Source of the DNA: Mucidula mucida
Lineage: Eukaryota > Basidiomycota > Agaricomycetes > Agaricales > Physalacriaceae
NCBI GenBank assembly: GCA_015501055.1
Contig: JADNYV010000193.1
Span: 1-64,000, forward strand
Length of the DNA stretch: 64,000 nucleotides
Reading direction: 5' to 3'
Shown: one piece after another, positions 49,379 through 60,825 of the stretch
Numbering within the stretch: position 1 is the stretch's first letter
How the letters are laid out: the number at the start of each line of letters is the position of its first letter
Notes under the pieces: model-generated
Seen by the model: the letters and a program-made list of their open reading frames with translations, nothing else
Databases searched by the model: none
Told to the model about the DNA's origin: nothing
Position numbers and translations under genes: made by a program

Positions 49379-50951
49379 ATGATACCAATCCCAGAGTTGG
49401 TGCTTCCTTTTCCTGATACATCCGCAATCTGGGACAAAGACTGCCATCTTTTCAAGCACAACGACGCCCCCGAAGATGCTGCTACACTCCGATCATTGGA
49501 AAGGGGCCGCGAAATGCATGTCGCCAATATCTCTGCTATTGACACCCGCATGGAGATGTTAGCCGCCGAGCTGCGGGATCTTGAGAGTAAGAAGAAAGAA
49601 CTGGCGCAGAGGGTTACCCTGTTCGACTCTGTCTTCCACATCATACGACGGCTACCGGATGACGTGTTGACGGAAATTTTCCTCGCTTGCTGCCCTTCCC
49701 CCACATACACCGGCGAGAAGTTCTTTGGTGACGGTTTAGATTCAACTGATTGGAGTGCTGGTTTGGACCCCAAACGTGCGCCGTGGGTGTTCACCCGTGT
49801 ATGCCGCCGGTGGCGAAGCTTGGCCATCCACTCTCCGGCTTTATGGGCAGTTGTTGCCGTTGACGTCGACGAGGCGGATTCAAACCCTGAGGAAACTCTC
49901 TCTGCTCTCTCTCTACTGTCGAAAAGAGCACGGTCCCATCGCATTGCGCTGTCCATGTGTTGTGAAACTAAAATCGAGCTATCACTTCGTTCAGCTTTCC
50001 GTTCCCCGCCGTCGTTCTTCCGCCATTGTACCCAACTACAAATCATGTCAACTGCGGAAATGATTTGTGATCTGCGGGAGTTCATATCGTCCCTTGCTTT
50101 GCTCAGCTTCTTGAATTTGGACCTGCAAATGGGTGATCTGGGGCACCAACCCAACTCGGTGGTCTTGTGCCACGAGAGTGTTCGCCTGAGTGCTCTCCTA
50201 CTCACCGATCCGTCACATCTGTTATTGTTCCATCTCAACGTTTCTTACCTGGTCTCTCTCCATTTATCTGGTATCATTCTCGATACCGCCTGTATGCTCA
50301 TCTTGCAGAAGCTTTCGACGCAAGCTCCGAAGCTCGAAGTATTATCACTAAGTGATGCACAGTCAGGCTTATTCGAGACACACCATGCGCCTCCACCGCT
50401 TTACGAAGAGTCCTCCATCCTCTTTCCGCGACTTGGAACGTTATCCCTCATCCAGTCGGGCGAAAGCTATCCCACAGAGCAGGAACACGGTTTGGAGCCA
50501 ATCACTGCTCTTCTTTTCATCCTTCGACTCCCCTCCCTACAGTCGCTCAGACTCCAGATCGGACTTCACATATATTCCGACGATTGCTGGGTCCCTTTCT
50601 CTCGAAAGATACATCCCTTGCTCCCTACTACTACTCATACGCACATCATCTTGAGGTGTGGGTACAGCGAGCTCGTTGTTGCCTTGTTCACCGCCTTGCC
50701 GCATATTACGAGCGTCGTCCTTGACTCGATTGGAATTACGGCCGGGAAAGATTCCGCTTGGTGGTGATGCATTGCTGGACGACCTCGTTGAGATGCTATC
50801 GACGCGCCATGCTAATGGCTTATCGCTACCTCGCGTTATTGTCGACGCTCTGGTGATCTTACATTCATCGGAGGCTGATGAATTGCTCGAGCGCTGGCAT
50901 GCGCTTTGTAGAGCTGGAGTGGACGGAAGAGATGTCATCTTTCGAGACTGA
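49379..50951 (+). CDS. F-box/leucine-rich-repeat protein, frame change near 50,750
   Basis: SCF-type adaptor candidate. From the ATG at 49379: a coiled coil (MEMLAAELRDLESKKKELAQ), the F-box IIRRLPDDVLTEIFLACC, RVCRRWRSLAIHSPALWA, then leucine-rich repeats to HITSVVLDSIGITAGK. That frame stops at 50767, but the next frame continues with IPLGGDALLDDLVEML and VDALVILHSSEADELLERWH to a stop at 50951, which is normal C-terminal repeat sequence for this family. One base change at about 50,740-50,757 separates them. It is either a C-terminally truncated gene or an assembly indel. Single exon otherwise. Confidence 0.8.
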
Positions 50952-51834
50952 AAGGGCAGCATGCTCAAAGTTTCAGAGCGGTACGCGGTCATCTCCGCCC
51001 TGCAAGCGCCATGTTTGACATGAAACAGAGGAGGACGAGGGGTACAACATTCTTATGACTTTGCCCATGCTGTTGCTATCACTCGTCGACGTCGACAGAG
51101 CCGCACTAAAGTGACACGAGTACTTGAATAGGCTCTTCCTAGCGCCAACTGTACCTGGAATTTGGAAGACGTCTGCGAGTGCCTGGCTTTAATGAGACCT
51201 CGTGCCCGTAGATAGTCTTTGCATATGGCGTTCTCAGTGAGCATCGAAACACTTCTCCTTTTGCTTGTACTAATGAGTTAACCAACTGACAAATATGATG
51301 TGACTTGAATTGTTCTCCTACCCAGTCTCGATGCTATTGAACCTAGGCACTACGCGATAAGTAGCAATGAACTTCACGTCTGCATCGCGCACTCTTTTCT
51401 GAACTCGCTGTCATGTTTTCGACTTCCTCTTGAAACGCGGGTCCTCGTTTGTCGCTCGACTACAGACCCTAAGGAAGGTCGCAGTTTCAAGTTGAGCTAG
51501 CATCGAAAAACAGCGGCAATCTCGCCTCGAGGAATAGGAGAACCAAGTGAGGTCTGTAGTAAAATTAGCTGCTGCTATCGTTCCAGTCGCATGATAAGAG
51601 TATCATGACTCTGACTGACTCTCCCAATGCGCCCACTGACCTCTATGTGAAACCAGGAACGATACATCCGCGCGTACCATCGACCCAAATCTAGGCGGGA
51701 AGCGCGGTTTTCTCCTGTCCAGTTCATCAACGAAATAAGCTGTGTCTATTTTAGCCATAGCAACCTCTCTCCCGACGGTGCATCGCTCGCAATATAAAAG
51801 CCGACCAACACATGCAGAAAGTATCCCGTTTACG
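50952..51834. other. Intergenic, about 880 bp
   Basis: No gene recognised. It holds the promoter of the glycopeptide gene at its end. Confidence 0.5.
51793..51799 (+). promoter_or_regulatory. TATA box of the glycopeptide gene
   Basis: TATAAAA lies 36-42 bases before the ATG at 51835, the same spacing as in the catalase gene, consistent with strong regulated expression. Confidence 0.55.
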
Positions 51835-52678
51835 ATGTTCAAGTTCTCCTCTCTCCTGGCGCTCTCTGTCGTTGCTCTCGTAGCGGGCGAATCCCACACC
51901 GTCCACTTTGACAACAGGTGGGATTACCTGACCATTTTCAATTGTCTAGACTAATTCTATGCTTTTAGATGTGGCTACGGTACGCCCAAGCTCATCAGCC
52001 AATCGGGCTCCGTCCTGTCGACGGGCGGTGACTACACCTCAAACGGACCTCTCATTGGTGCTATCGCGTACGTCGTCTATGTCCAATTTGGATCGTTGCC
52101 GTCTCATGTTTTATGTTCGCAGGTACCTTCAGACTGGTGCGTCCTGCACCCCTCAGCTTGTGTCATCGCGTCCTAAATACCTGCGCTAGGCAACTGCGGT
52201 TTCAACGGCGATAGCTGCACGCTCATCGAGACCACTCTCAGGAATCCGCCCAGTCCCGGGGCCGGCTCGAGCACCGACATCTCGCTCATCGCACCGTAAG
52301 TCTCAACTTGTTCTTGTTAACAGACTCTGATTGCAATTATTGTTAGGCACTCCTTCTCGGTTACGTCTGGCTTTGGGTACGCTTCTCCTCCGGTGTATCT
52401 GACCGCCGGTCGCTCATCTTTCAATAGGTACTACAACGGCTGTGATGGTACTGGTGCTGACTGTACGCCCTCTTTTTCTGTCGGCGCCTGTTTACTGATG
52501 AGGAAACAAAAGGCAACAACGCCAACTGCAACACTGCCTTCCACAACTCCAACGACAATTGGGTTCAAGTCGCTTGTCAGACGAACGATGTTTGTCCTCT
52601 GTTACTGTTGATTTCTTGATCTGGAGTACTCAACACCCTCCCATTTAGGTTGACTTGGTCATTACATTCTGCGATTGA
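51835..52678 (+). CDS. Secreted thaumatin-like 'glycopeptide' family protein
   Basis: Small Cys-rich secreted basidiomycete protein. Signal peptide MFKFSSLLALSVVALVAG, then HTVHFDNRCGYGTPKLISQ, GSVLSTGGDYTSNGPLIGAIA, YLQTGNCGFNGDSCTLIETT, GSSTDISLIAPHSFSVTSGF and YYNGCDGTGADC, with the end NDVDLVITFCD. About seven exons splice in frame with GT/AG; the last intron joins QTND to VDLVITFCD with the stop at 52676-52678. Cys spacing matches the family as I know it. Thaumatin-like fold; function unknown (glucan binding or effector-like roles are guesses). Confidence 0.82.
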
Positions 52679-53165
52679 TAGGGCAAAGGATGGGCGCATT
52701 ATTTTCACACAAGGGTGTAATCCAATTTGGTACTTCAAGGGAATAAAATTTGTTACATATAAGTATGAGATCACTTTCAACGTGCACCGTTTTCAGAAAC
52801 GAGCCTTGCCTCCAAGTTCTCGTGGAATAGTTGTGCGTTGAGGTTCAATGGCTTGCACTGATGCTCGTTCGTTTAGCCGAAAGAGACTAAAGTGAACGTA
52901 CGGTTCAGCAAGCTTCTTTCTTTCGACCTAGACGGGGGGTGATCTAGTAGCGTACTTCGCTGCTTGTGCCTTTCAAAAAAGCCTATATTCAGGTTCAACC
53001 AACCCGATCGTGCATAGTAAGTAGTAATCCAAAATGTTATACTCGACCGTAGAAAAGGAAGGAGATCATTTCATTCAGCACTTCTTCTATCTCGTCTCCG
53101 TTACTAACTCGCCAGAGTCAGCCATAGATGTACGACTGCCAGATGATAATTGATTTGAGACTCAC
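52679..53165. other. Intergenic, 487 bp
   Basis: Between convergent genes (glycopeptide and F-box copy 2). Nothing is recognised. Confidence 0.45.
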
Positions 53166-55861
53166 TCAGTCTACATCATGATAAGAAGTGCCCCATATTT
53201 CACCTAGTTTCCAAGGCAGAGCAGCCCTTCCTGTCATATGTGCACCTCCATTCGCGGAATCTCTTATCCATACTCTGGCGGGGAAACGGCCGATAGGATC
53301 CCAGATGTCTGGGATCCCATTAAACGAAACCGTGTTCAAGCCGGGGCACTTTTCGAAGAGGCGAACAGCCGCCGCCTTTTGAATATCATCCAAGCCGTCG
53401 TCCAGTGGATAGTCCTCACGTCTAGGACGGTCGCTGAACGCCGGGATGCTGAGGATGAGAACCTCGAGCTGGGGAAGCCGCGTGGCAATGATTTCTCCGA
53501 GTCGCGGCTGCAGAAACGTACTGAGATAGCAGAAGCAGATTGACTGGGATCAGCACTCACCAGATCGTCTGCGCTTGCGAGCTTCCTGAGCTCAAGAGAG
53601 CGCACGGTTTGAAATGTGCTTGAGTATTCTTCTGAGGAAGTGGCAGGGAACAGATCACAAACGGTCCGTCTCGAAATATAATCCTCTCCATCGAAACTGA
53701 GAGCCGTCAAATGAGGTGAACCGCTGACGGTAATTGAAGGATAGCCTGCGTGATAGTAATACATCTGGAGCGTCACAATTGACGGAGGTACTATGAGCCT
53801 CGACAAGGGCAACATTGACAATGTCGCCACAGATAGATGTTCCAGGTCCTTGCATATAGCCGACAAATCCAAAGTGAGATCGGGAGAGTCTACCACATTG
53901 TTGAAATTGCGAAGCCAGAGATAACGAACGGACGAGAAGGAGTTTTGTAACAGGAGATGAATGCCTTTTATCGTCGGCAAGCCCGTATTCAGCTCTAGTC
54001 TTTCGAGGCGGGGGAAAGCGGGGAGACCACGTATCGTTTTCTGCTGGTGGCGCAAAACCAGATGACGAAGAGTCTGGGACGATGCTTTGAGCAATGCCTC
54101 TTGAGTTGTCCACGATACAATTGTCGAACGAAAATCATCATCTATTATAGTAAGTCTTTCAAGATGACGTGGGATCCACGCTGCTCGCGTTAGACTCGAG
54201 ATAGTGGATGCCTCGCTCAGATGATTCATACTGAACTCAAGGTTGTATAGCGAAAGAGACGAGAGGTTGGGCCAGCGACGTGTAACAGCCGCTATAGCGT
54301 CCACGGTTCTGAAATGGCACGCAACCTCTAAGGAATCGTCTAGCATCCACTCGATAGTACAGTCATGGCATGCGCAGGGCACATACAAGTGCAATTCCAC
54401 AAGGTCCGTAAGCGAGTCCATCAGACACAATTGCAGAGGTGGATAATTGTACTTCGTCGTGATGAACACACTCGTGGACATTTCTCCTTCGAGACAGACA
54501 CGGAGCCGACGAATATGCGAGGCCAAGTGGGGCTTCGACGATAGCAGTACAGCTAGTGCAGACGATCGTGCTTCGAGACGCCACTTTTCCTCCCAACTGG
54601 TAGTAGGGTAGGGAAATGGGTCAGCGTAGATGAGTGGGGTGTATATTTCCAGCAAGCGCTTGCACGTAGCAGCAAGATTGACGAGGCTTTGCAAACTGTC
54701 GGGAAGGAAAGAGTAGATGTATTGATGAACTTCAGTCGGCAGCTGAACAAATTGCGACTGCCCCCGAGTGACGATCACTGGCAACACTGGATCGTGAGCG
54801 AGTACCGCTGGGGGATTTCCCGCCAACGACTCCAAATCAGAGAAAGCGGCAGAGCTTATGCTCTTGAGCGCTTGGGAGATAATGTCAACAAGTGTTCCCT
54901 TGTCGAATGCCGACGGATGCCCTCCGTACGGCTTGAACGGGTCCTCGCCAACTGCTATGTCTCTAAGTGTCGTCTCTCTCATGATGGCATACAGAGCGAC
55001 AAGTAACTGAAAACAGCGGAGACTGTACTCTGCCCGGAGGTTAGGGCTGTGGTATGCTGGTGGGATTGGATACCAAAACGCAGTATGAGGATCTTTGTTG
55101 TCAGACGCAACAATAAGGGGTCTACTATGGCGAAAGCGAGAGTGGAAGAGGGAAGCTCTGCTTGTTCCCCTATCAAAGGATGCGCCAGAGTCCAGGGCAA
55201 GGACCAAATTCAAGAGCAGGTAATAGCTCATGGTGAAGAAGGCGAAGGAGGGTAAGTCTGGTTCAGGATCATATTGACCTGAAATAGGATTAGAATATTC
55301 AAAGAAGATCAAGATCTATACACCTCACCAGCGATGATGAGAAGATTCCGCATCGCCACTCTAGGATGTTGAGCCAGATAGATGAGCGGCGCGAGATGAC
55401 GAAAAGGATTCGCCGGTTTGGTAAGGACCGTTAAGACGAACTGCGCGTCATGTCTGTTGTTGGCATGTTGCTCCCAATATTGCAGTTTGAGGAACTTCGT
55501 ATCCGTGCCGGTGAACACCGACGCGTCGATGGTACTTATGAAAGTGACCGGAAACAGCGCATTGTCTTCTACTCCCACAGCTCTCCATGCATCACGTGAT
55601 GCGTTCGGCTTTGGCAGAAGAGATAACTGGTCCTCTGCAGCGTCGGCTATGAGGGAGGCCAAGATGTGCGTGAAGTGGACGAAATCCTTTCTCCTGCTAT
55701 CGATTTGGGAAGTCGGACGAATCTTGAAGCCAGTGGATCCGTCGAAATCCACATGTTCAGTAAGACCTGCAAAGCTGAATGTTAGTACTACGTTAATTGA
55801 GACAGCAAGAATAGTACTGACAATGCCAGGGGATCTTTCCTTGGTGATGGGGAGAGGTCAT
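53166..55861 (-). CDS. F-box protein, intact paralogue (copy 2)
   Basis: Intact member of the local three-copy family. Model: 55822-55861, 55329-55766, 53561-55278, 53166-53507; 2538 nt, 845 residues. N-terminal domain: VDFDGSTGFKIRPTSQID, KFLKLQYWEQHANNRHDAQF, RHLAPLIYLAQHPRVAMRNL. A hydrophobic segment SYYLLLNLVLALDSGASF follows, then the F-box QLPTEVHQYIYSFLPDSLQ with LVNLAATCKRLLEIYTPLIY, then LRR-like strands (RHLERLTIIDD, LRHLVLRHQQ, RYLWLRNFNN), ending RAALPWKLGEIWGTSYHDVD. All four exons join in frame. A probable SCF adaptor; what the conserved N-terminal 180 residues do is unknown. It shares its strand with copy 1, 11 kb away. Confidence 0.85.
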
Positions 55862-56888
55862 GGTCACAAGAGGAAAGCGATTCTCACACGAAATTCTGGA
55901 CGCCGAACCACGGTCATGGGACACAAGCCTTCTCGAAGATTCCCTTCAATATGCAGTGACTCCGTTCGTTGCGCTTGAGCGCTCCGTTGATCAGACGCCG
56001 TATCCATTTCGTCCATCTTGTTCAACGCTTATGTTGATACCTACTTACGAGTCGTGACCGCAGGAGCTCTACAATGAATGTCATTGGTGTAACACCATCA
56101 TCCTGGAGTGTGGCCACCTACACACGAAGCTGTCAGCCCTTGAAAACGCCCTACCGAAGACGGACACCTACATTTTGTGGTATTGGGTGCTAGCAGTAGG
56201 GATGGTCTTGAACTGAACCGAGTTAACGTCCGCTCCGCGAGTGTTTAGGCTAGGCATCAAAGTTCAACGATAAACTTGGGGGAGAACAATAATCTGAAAC
56301 ACTGACAGAGCGAGCATGGACATCACGTAGCACGTACTCGGCGCAAAGTAGAAGATTGTGTTATGATATGCGCGAGAATAGACCATTCCCATTGTCAGCG
56401 CCTATTCCGCTGCAGATGCTCGTTGCTCAGATGCTCGCTTTGATGGTGTATCGCAGGCAGTCTATCTGGTTCGCGTCTGCCGAGTCTGAGTACCCGTCGC
56501 AGTCCTCTTACACCTGTCCGGGAAAAGATGCCGGTAACCCCGTTGTTCTTCAAACCGCACACATCTGTTGCGTGTGGTCGATCACTGACTTAGGCGCCAT
56601 TCCAATAACGTGAGGATGTTGTGAGGCGTGCCTGCAAGAATAGGACAAGGATGGGGTGTATAAACGGAACAAGGCAGTCCTCACCCAGATCTTCAGCACC
56701 AATCATTACGACTTCCCACATAGATAATGCGCTCGTAGCGATGTTTCATCAACGACAACGATGGCTCCAAATTGTACGGTCCATGTCAAAACATATATTG
56801 TACAACCTGATAAACAAACAGACAGCGACAGAAGAAACCGAAATCATAAATGCTAGAGCAAGGAACCGAGAAAGCAGCAAGACATCTA
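55862..56888. other. Intergenic, about 1 kb
   Basis: Upstream of F-box copy 2 and downstream of the acyl-CoA synthetase. ORFs at 56,356-56,613 and 56,621-56,880 have no family. Nothing else is recognised. Confidence 0.5.
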
Positions 56889-59213
56889 TTATTGCTTGTA
56901 GACATCCTGTACAATGCGAGATGAGCAAAGAAGAAATTCCAAGCGGGCATGCACTAACCTTGATCTCCTTATCAAACTTCTTCGCAATCGCGTTCCTCTG
57001 GATCTTCTGCGCTGCCGTTACAAGCCCACTCTCCGGAGTCCACTCGTCCGGTGTGAGCACGACCGCCTGTAGAAGCTCCATCGTCTTGAATCCGTTCTTC
57101 TTTCCGAGGGCGTTGCACTCCTTCAGCACCAACTCTTGCACCTTCTTCGTGTGGCAGAGCGAAGCCAGACCAGCTTTGGCGTCGACGCCTGACACGGACT
57201 CGAGGTAGTGTCGTAAATGTGCTTCGTGGGGGATAATGATGGCCATAGGCTGCTTTGCGTCTGCGGTGGCGTATACACACATGTTATTGATGAGGTTGCA
57301 CGATTTGTATATCGATTCCAGACGCTCGAGAGCAATATACTAACGTTTCAATCAGTTTGACGAGCAGACGGCATAGATAACGATTCGCTTACCTCTCCTC
57401 CGGCAAGCTTGACGAGATTCTTGATGCTAACTACATGTCAGAACGTTCCAGGCCCAATAGTCAGAAATAGCTCACCGGTCGACCAAGGTAAGCGTGCCGT
57501 CCGTGTTCCACTGTCCGACATCACCTGTGCGCATCCAGCCGTCCTCTGTAAAGATCGTGGGATCTTCGTTCAAGTCTGGGCGTTTGTAGTAACCCTTCGT
57601 GACTGACGGTCCCCGAATACAAACCTCACCCTGCGGTGGGTTATTCTTCGACGTGTAGCCAGCATCCGGTACGTCCAAGAGCTTGATCTCGATCGAAGGC
57701 ATGGGTAAACCGACTGCCCCATAACGAAACACTTCCGGCGGTAACACGGCGCACATTCCACACGATTCAGTCATGCCGTAGCCTGCAGCACCACTATCAG
57801 CGCGTGTCAATCTGAAAAGGATAGAGACCTTACCCTGTAAGAGGTTGAACAACGCGACGTTCAAGAATTCCTGTGTTTCACGGCTGATGGCTGCTCCACC
57901 GGCGAGGCCAACGCGGAGTCGTCCACCCGTAGCGGCACGAACGTTGCTCAACACGACGCTATCGGCAACCTGTGCAAGCACGGGCACCTTGTTCCTCTTG
58001 AGCGTCATCGAACCGTTAAAGACACTCTTGCGGATGGCTCCACCGGCAGCAATCTTTGCGAGGATTCCTTTGCGGATCATCTCCCAAACCGCAGGGACAC
58101 CGACCATGATACTAGGGCGCAGTTCAGCAATGTCCCCTTTGCAATTGCGAACAGAGGCGTCTGTGAGTGTCTTCACGCGACCGTAACCAGAGGAGACACC
58201 GGCAAACAACATGGAGAGTTCGACAATGTACTCGAGCACATGGGCGAGGGGGAGATAGGCAATGTAGGTGTCATCCTGGGTCAGATGGTGACCTAGAAGC
58301 ACGTAGACAGCGCCGATCGAGGCAACGAGGTTACTATGGGTGAGAACGACGCCCTTTGGAGGACCGGTACTACCGCTGGTGTACATGATACACGCTACGG
58401 TATCGGGTTTGGGACGACGGTCGATTAGAAGGTCGGTGGAAAGACTCTTGCCCTTCTCGATGAGCTCATCGACGTGCAATACGCGGATGGAGTCGCGGAC
58501 AGCGTGGAGGTCATCGGAGAGTTTTGGGGATTTGTCGCCGTCGTAAATGATGTATTTAATCGTGGGCGTCTTCTTGAGGACGCTGTAAAGAGTGGGGAGG
58601 AGTTCGGCATTTGTGAAGAGACCGACACATTCCGGTTCGTTCAGAGAGTGGGCAAGCCCCTCCTCGCCGAGGGTATCATAGGCGGTCGCAATGGTCGTTC
58701 CAATCAGACCGCAAGCATTTGCCATAAGCTGCCAGTTCGCGCTGTAGCCCATGTTAAGCGACATCCAGCAAGGGGAACAACAGCATACCTTGTCTGAGAG
58801 TAGACATTGAATATATCGCCAGAAGCAACACCCAAGTCAATCAAACCGCGGCCAAGCTGCGAGACGGTCTCCTTGAACTCGATGTACGACAGCCATTGGT
58901 ACCCGCTCAGCTGAAAGTACTTCCACTTCTTCTTCTCTGTTACCTCCTTGCCGTCGACCATCTTCTTGACGTCCTTCTCCTCGGTAATAACGTCGACGAT
59001 ATTGCGCCATCCCACGGCATTTCTGGAGCCGTACGTGCGGGCAGCGTAGTCCAGGACGTCCGGTATCACGTCAAGACCCTCGAATGGCTGCGTGACCAGC
59101 TTGTCGGCTGTAATGGCGAGGCGGCGCACACCGCCCTCGCCGTCGCGGGCAGGGGGCGCGACCTCGACGGAGCCCTTACCAAAGTAGCCCGGTTTTTCTG
59201 TGTGCAACGGCAT
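56889..59213 (-). CDS. Long-chain fatty acid-CoA ligase
   Basis: Activates long-chain fatty acids to acyl-CoA (FACL/ACSL family). The start is the ATG at 59211-59213 (MPLHTEKPGYFGKG). Landmarks in order: KYFQLSGYQWLSYIEF, NWQLMANACGLIGTTIATAY, the ATP-binding CIMYTSGSTGPPKGVVLTHS, AYLPLAHVLEYIVE, RVGLAGGAAISRETQEFLN, the GYGMTESCGM motif, and the fatty-acyl signature DGWMRTGDVGQWNTDGTLTL with VDRIKNLVKLAGGEYIALE. The C-terminus IQRNAIAKKFDKEIK splices to DVYKQ and a stop at 56889. About six exons; all motifs are intact. Localisation to ER or peroxisome membrane is inferred; there is no PTS1. It differs from the 28-30 kb ligase in having the long-chain signature. Confidence 0.93.
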
Positions 59214-60339
59214 GGTGGTGGTAACAGGTCAAAAATGGTCCGCGCAGGACAGACCCTAACCCTCTTTCCCCAGCTGTCCACTTATATGCGTCATTCCATA
59301 TGACCAATGGCCGACGCGTAATCAAATGCCATTGCCACCGCCGCCACTCAAGCCATTCCGTTTTCACACCGCCTCCGTTATGTGCCCAGCAACTCTCTCT
59401 GGCTGAGGCGACTCAATTCTTTGCACCCCACAAGAGTACCAAGACGCATATACAGGGCGAACCAGGGGCGTCGACGCGCCAATGTGACATCTACATTAGG
59501 AGGCCCGTTCAGAGGTTTGGGGAAGGCGGATCTTGGATCTTGGATCTATAGACATACGCAGCGCCCCATCACACAAGGTGGTTCTACTCAGCAGGACTGA
59601 GGTAGGCATCAACACGACATCCCTACGCATGTAATCCGTATGAATGTGATTGAATGGACACCGGCCAAGAAAAGCAAGTGCCTTGAATTCGTGTAGACGT
59701 GCACCCCTAGTAATACAACAATTCCAGCCAAGGAAAGTTCCGTCCGCAGGTAACCACGAACAGATAATGCATTCTATCCTTAGCATTGGGTTGACAGAAA
59801 AGTTCCGAGGAACTCTTGATGAATGGTCGTCTAAAACAAAGGAGTGTCCAGAAATACAACATGGGTATCAAGACGGACATTGAACATGGGATGTTGCTGC
59901 GAGGAGGCTTACCGAAATTCTGGCGCAAGACAATTGTAGACTCATTCTGCCTCGAACGAAGCGAAGACATATTATAGTTCACACGGACTTCCTGGAGCCA
60001 CGAAGGATTATACAGCAGACTAAACCAATCGCGTGGACTTTGAATAAACCCCCAATGTCAACTCGCCGCTAGTCATGGGAGCGCGATATCATGATGCATG
60101 AGCGCGAGGCTTTTTCGTACGGTCTGCGTTCACATTCCGGAGGGGAAGTCGTGAGGTCTGTTGATGGAGAAAGCCGCAAGAGCGATCATGCAGGCGCCGC
60201 GTCAACATCTCCGTAAAAATTCATCGACTACCGCCTTATACGTGATTCTCAGATGCTGGGCCTCAGTGGCTTGACTAGACGTAAGACAGTGGGAAAGTAA
60301 TACCGGACTGTGAGAGACTCTTTCCTCTTGCATTCATGA
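59214..60339. other. Intergenic, about 1.1 kb
   Basis: Promoter side of the acyl-CoA synthetase and upstream of F-box copy 3. Short ORFs only. Nothing is recognised. Confidence 0.45.
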
Positions 60340-60825
60340 CCTCTCCCCATGGTGGCATTGGGAATCCTCTTTCTGGCACTTCAATCACAGTGTTCTGATA
60401 TTAGGTCTTTCAGCTCTCACCGAGCATATTGACTTTGACGGCTCAACTGCGCCTGGATTCCAAAGTTGACGGCAGAAAGCAGGCTTTCGCGCGCGCGCTT
60501 GCCTCTGAAACTGCTGAAGAACAACTATCTCGCTTGCCAAAGCCTAAGCATGGAGAGAGGTCGGATGCGCTTTTCCCGGTCGAATGCTTGGACGCCATAA
60601 ACGTTCCGGTGTACAGCAACATCAGCTGAAGTATTTACGTGTCATCTGAGTCACGTGTCGCTGGCCCAACCTTTTCATCACTTCGGCTGTGGCACTTTGA
60701 GGGGGTGGACAGAGTCATGCACCCGCTATTCCTGATCCAATGCCAACATTGTCCATCCCCGCATCAAAACTGGCTTTGATAGATCATAAATGTTTCTTTA
60801 CTTGTATCGTGATGGCGTTGATGAA
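60340..60825 (+). pseudogene. F-box paralogue copy 3, 5' half
   Basis: Plus-strand relative of the F-box family at 41.9-44.5 and 53.2-55.9 kb. Seen: MTSPHGGIGNP, LTEHIDFDGSTAPGF, then EEQLSRLPKPKHGERSDALF and VECLDAINVPVY, matching the first exons. From about 60,745 it jumps to a late LRR segment (LALIDHK, CIVMALMK), matching LTIIDDDF...IVSWTTQEALLKA of copy 2, so about 1.2 kb of middle sequence, including the F-box, is deleted. A hAT element then interrupts it. Confidence 0.75.
60818..60825. repeat. Target site duplication of the hAT element, left copy
   Basis: TTGATGAA, identical to 62223-62230 on the other side of the element. Confidence 0.9.

Noticed and set aside
49375..50238. A 287-codon minus-strand ORF
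   Set aside because: Complement of the F-box/coiled-coil exon, with no family of its own.
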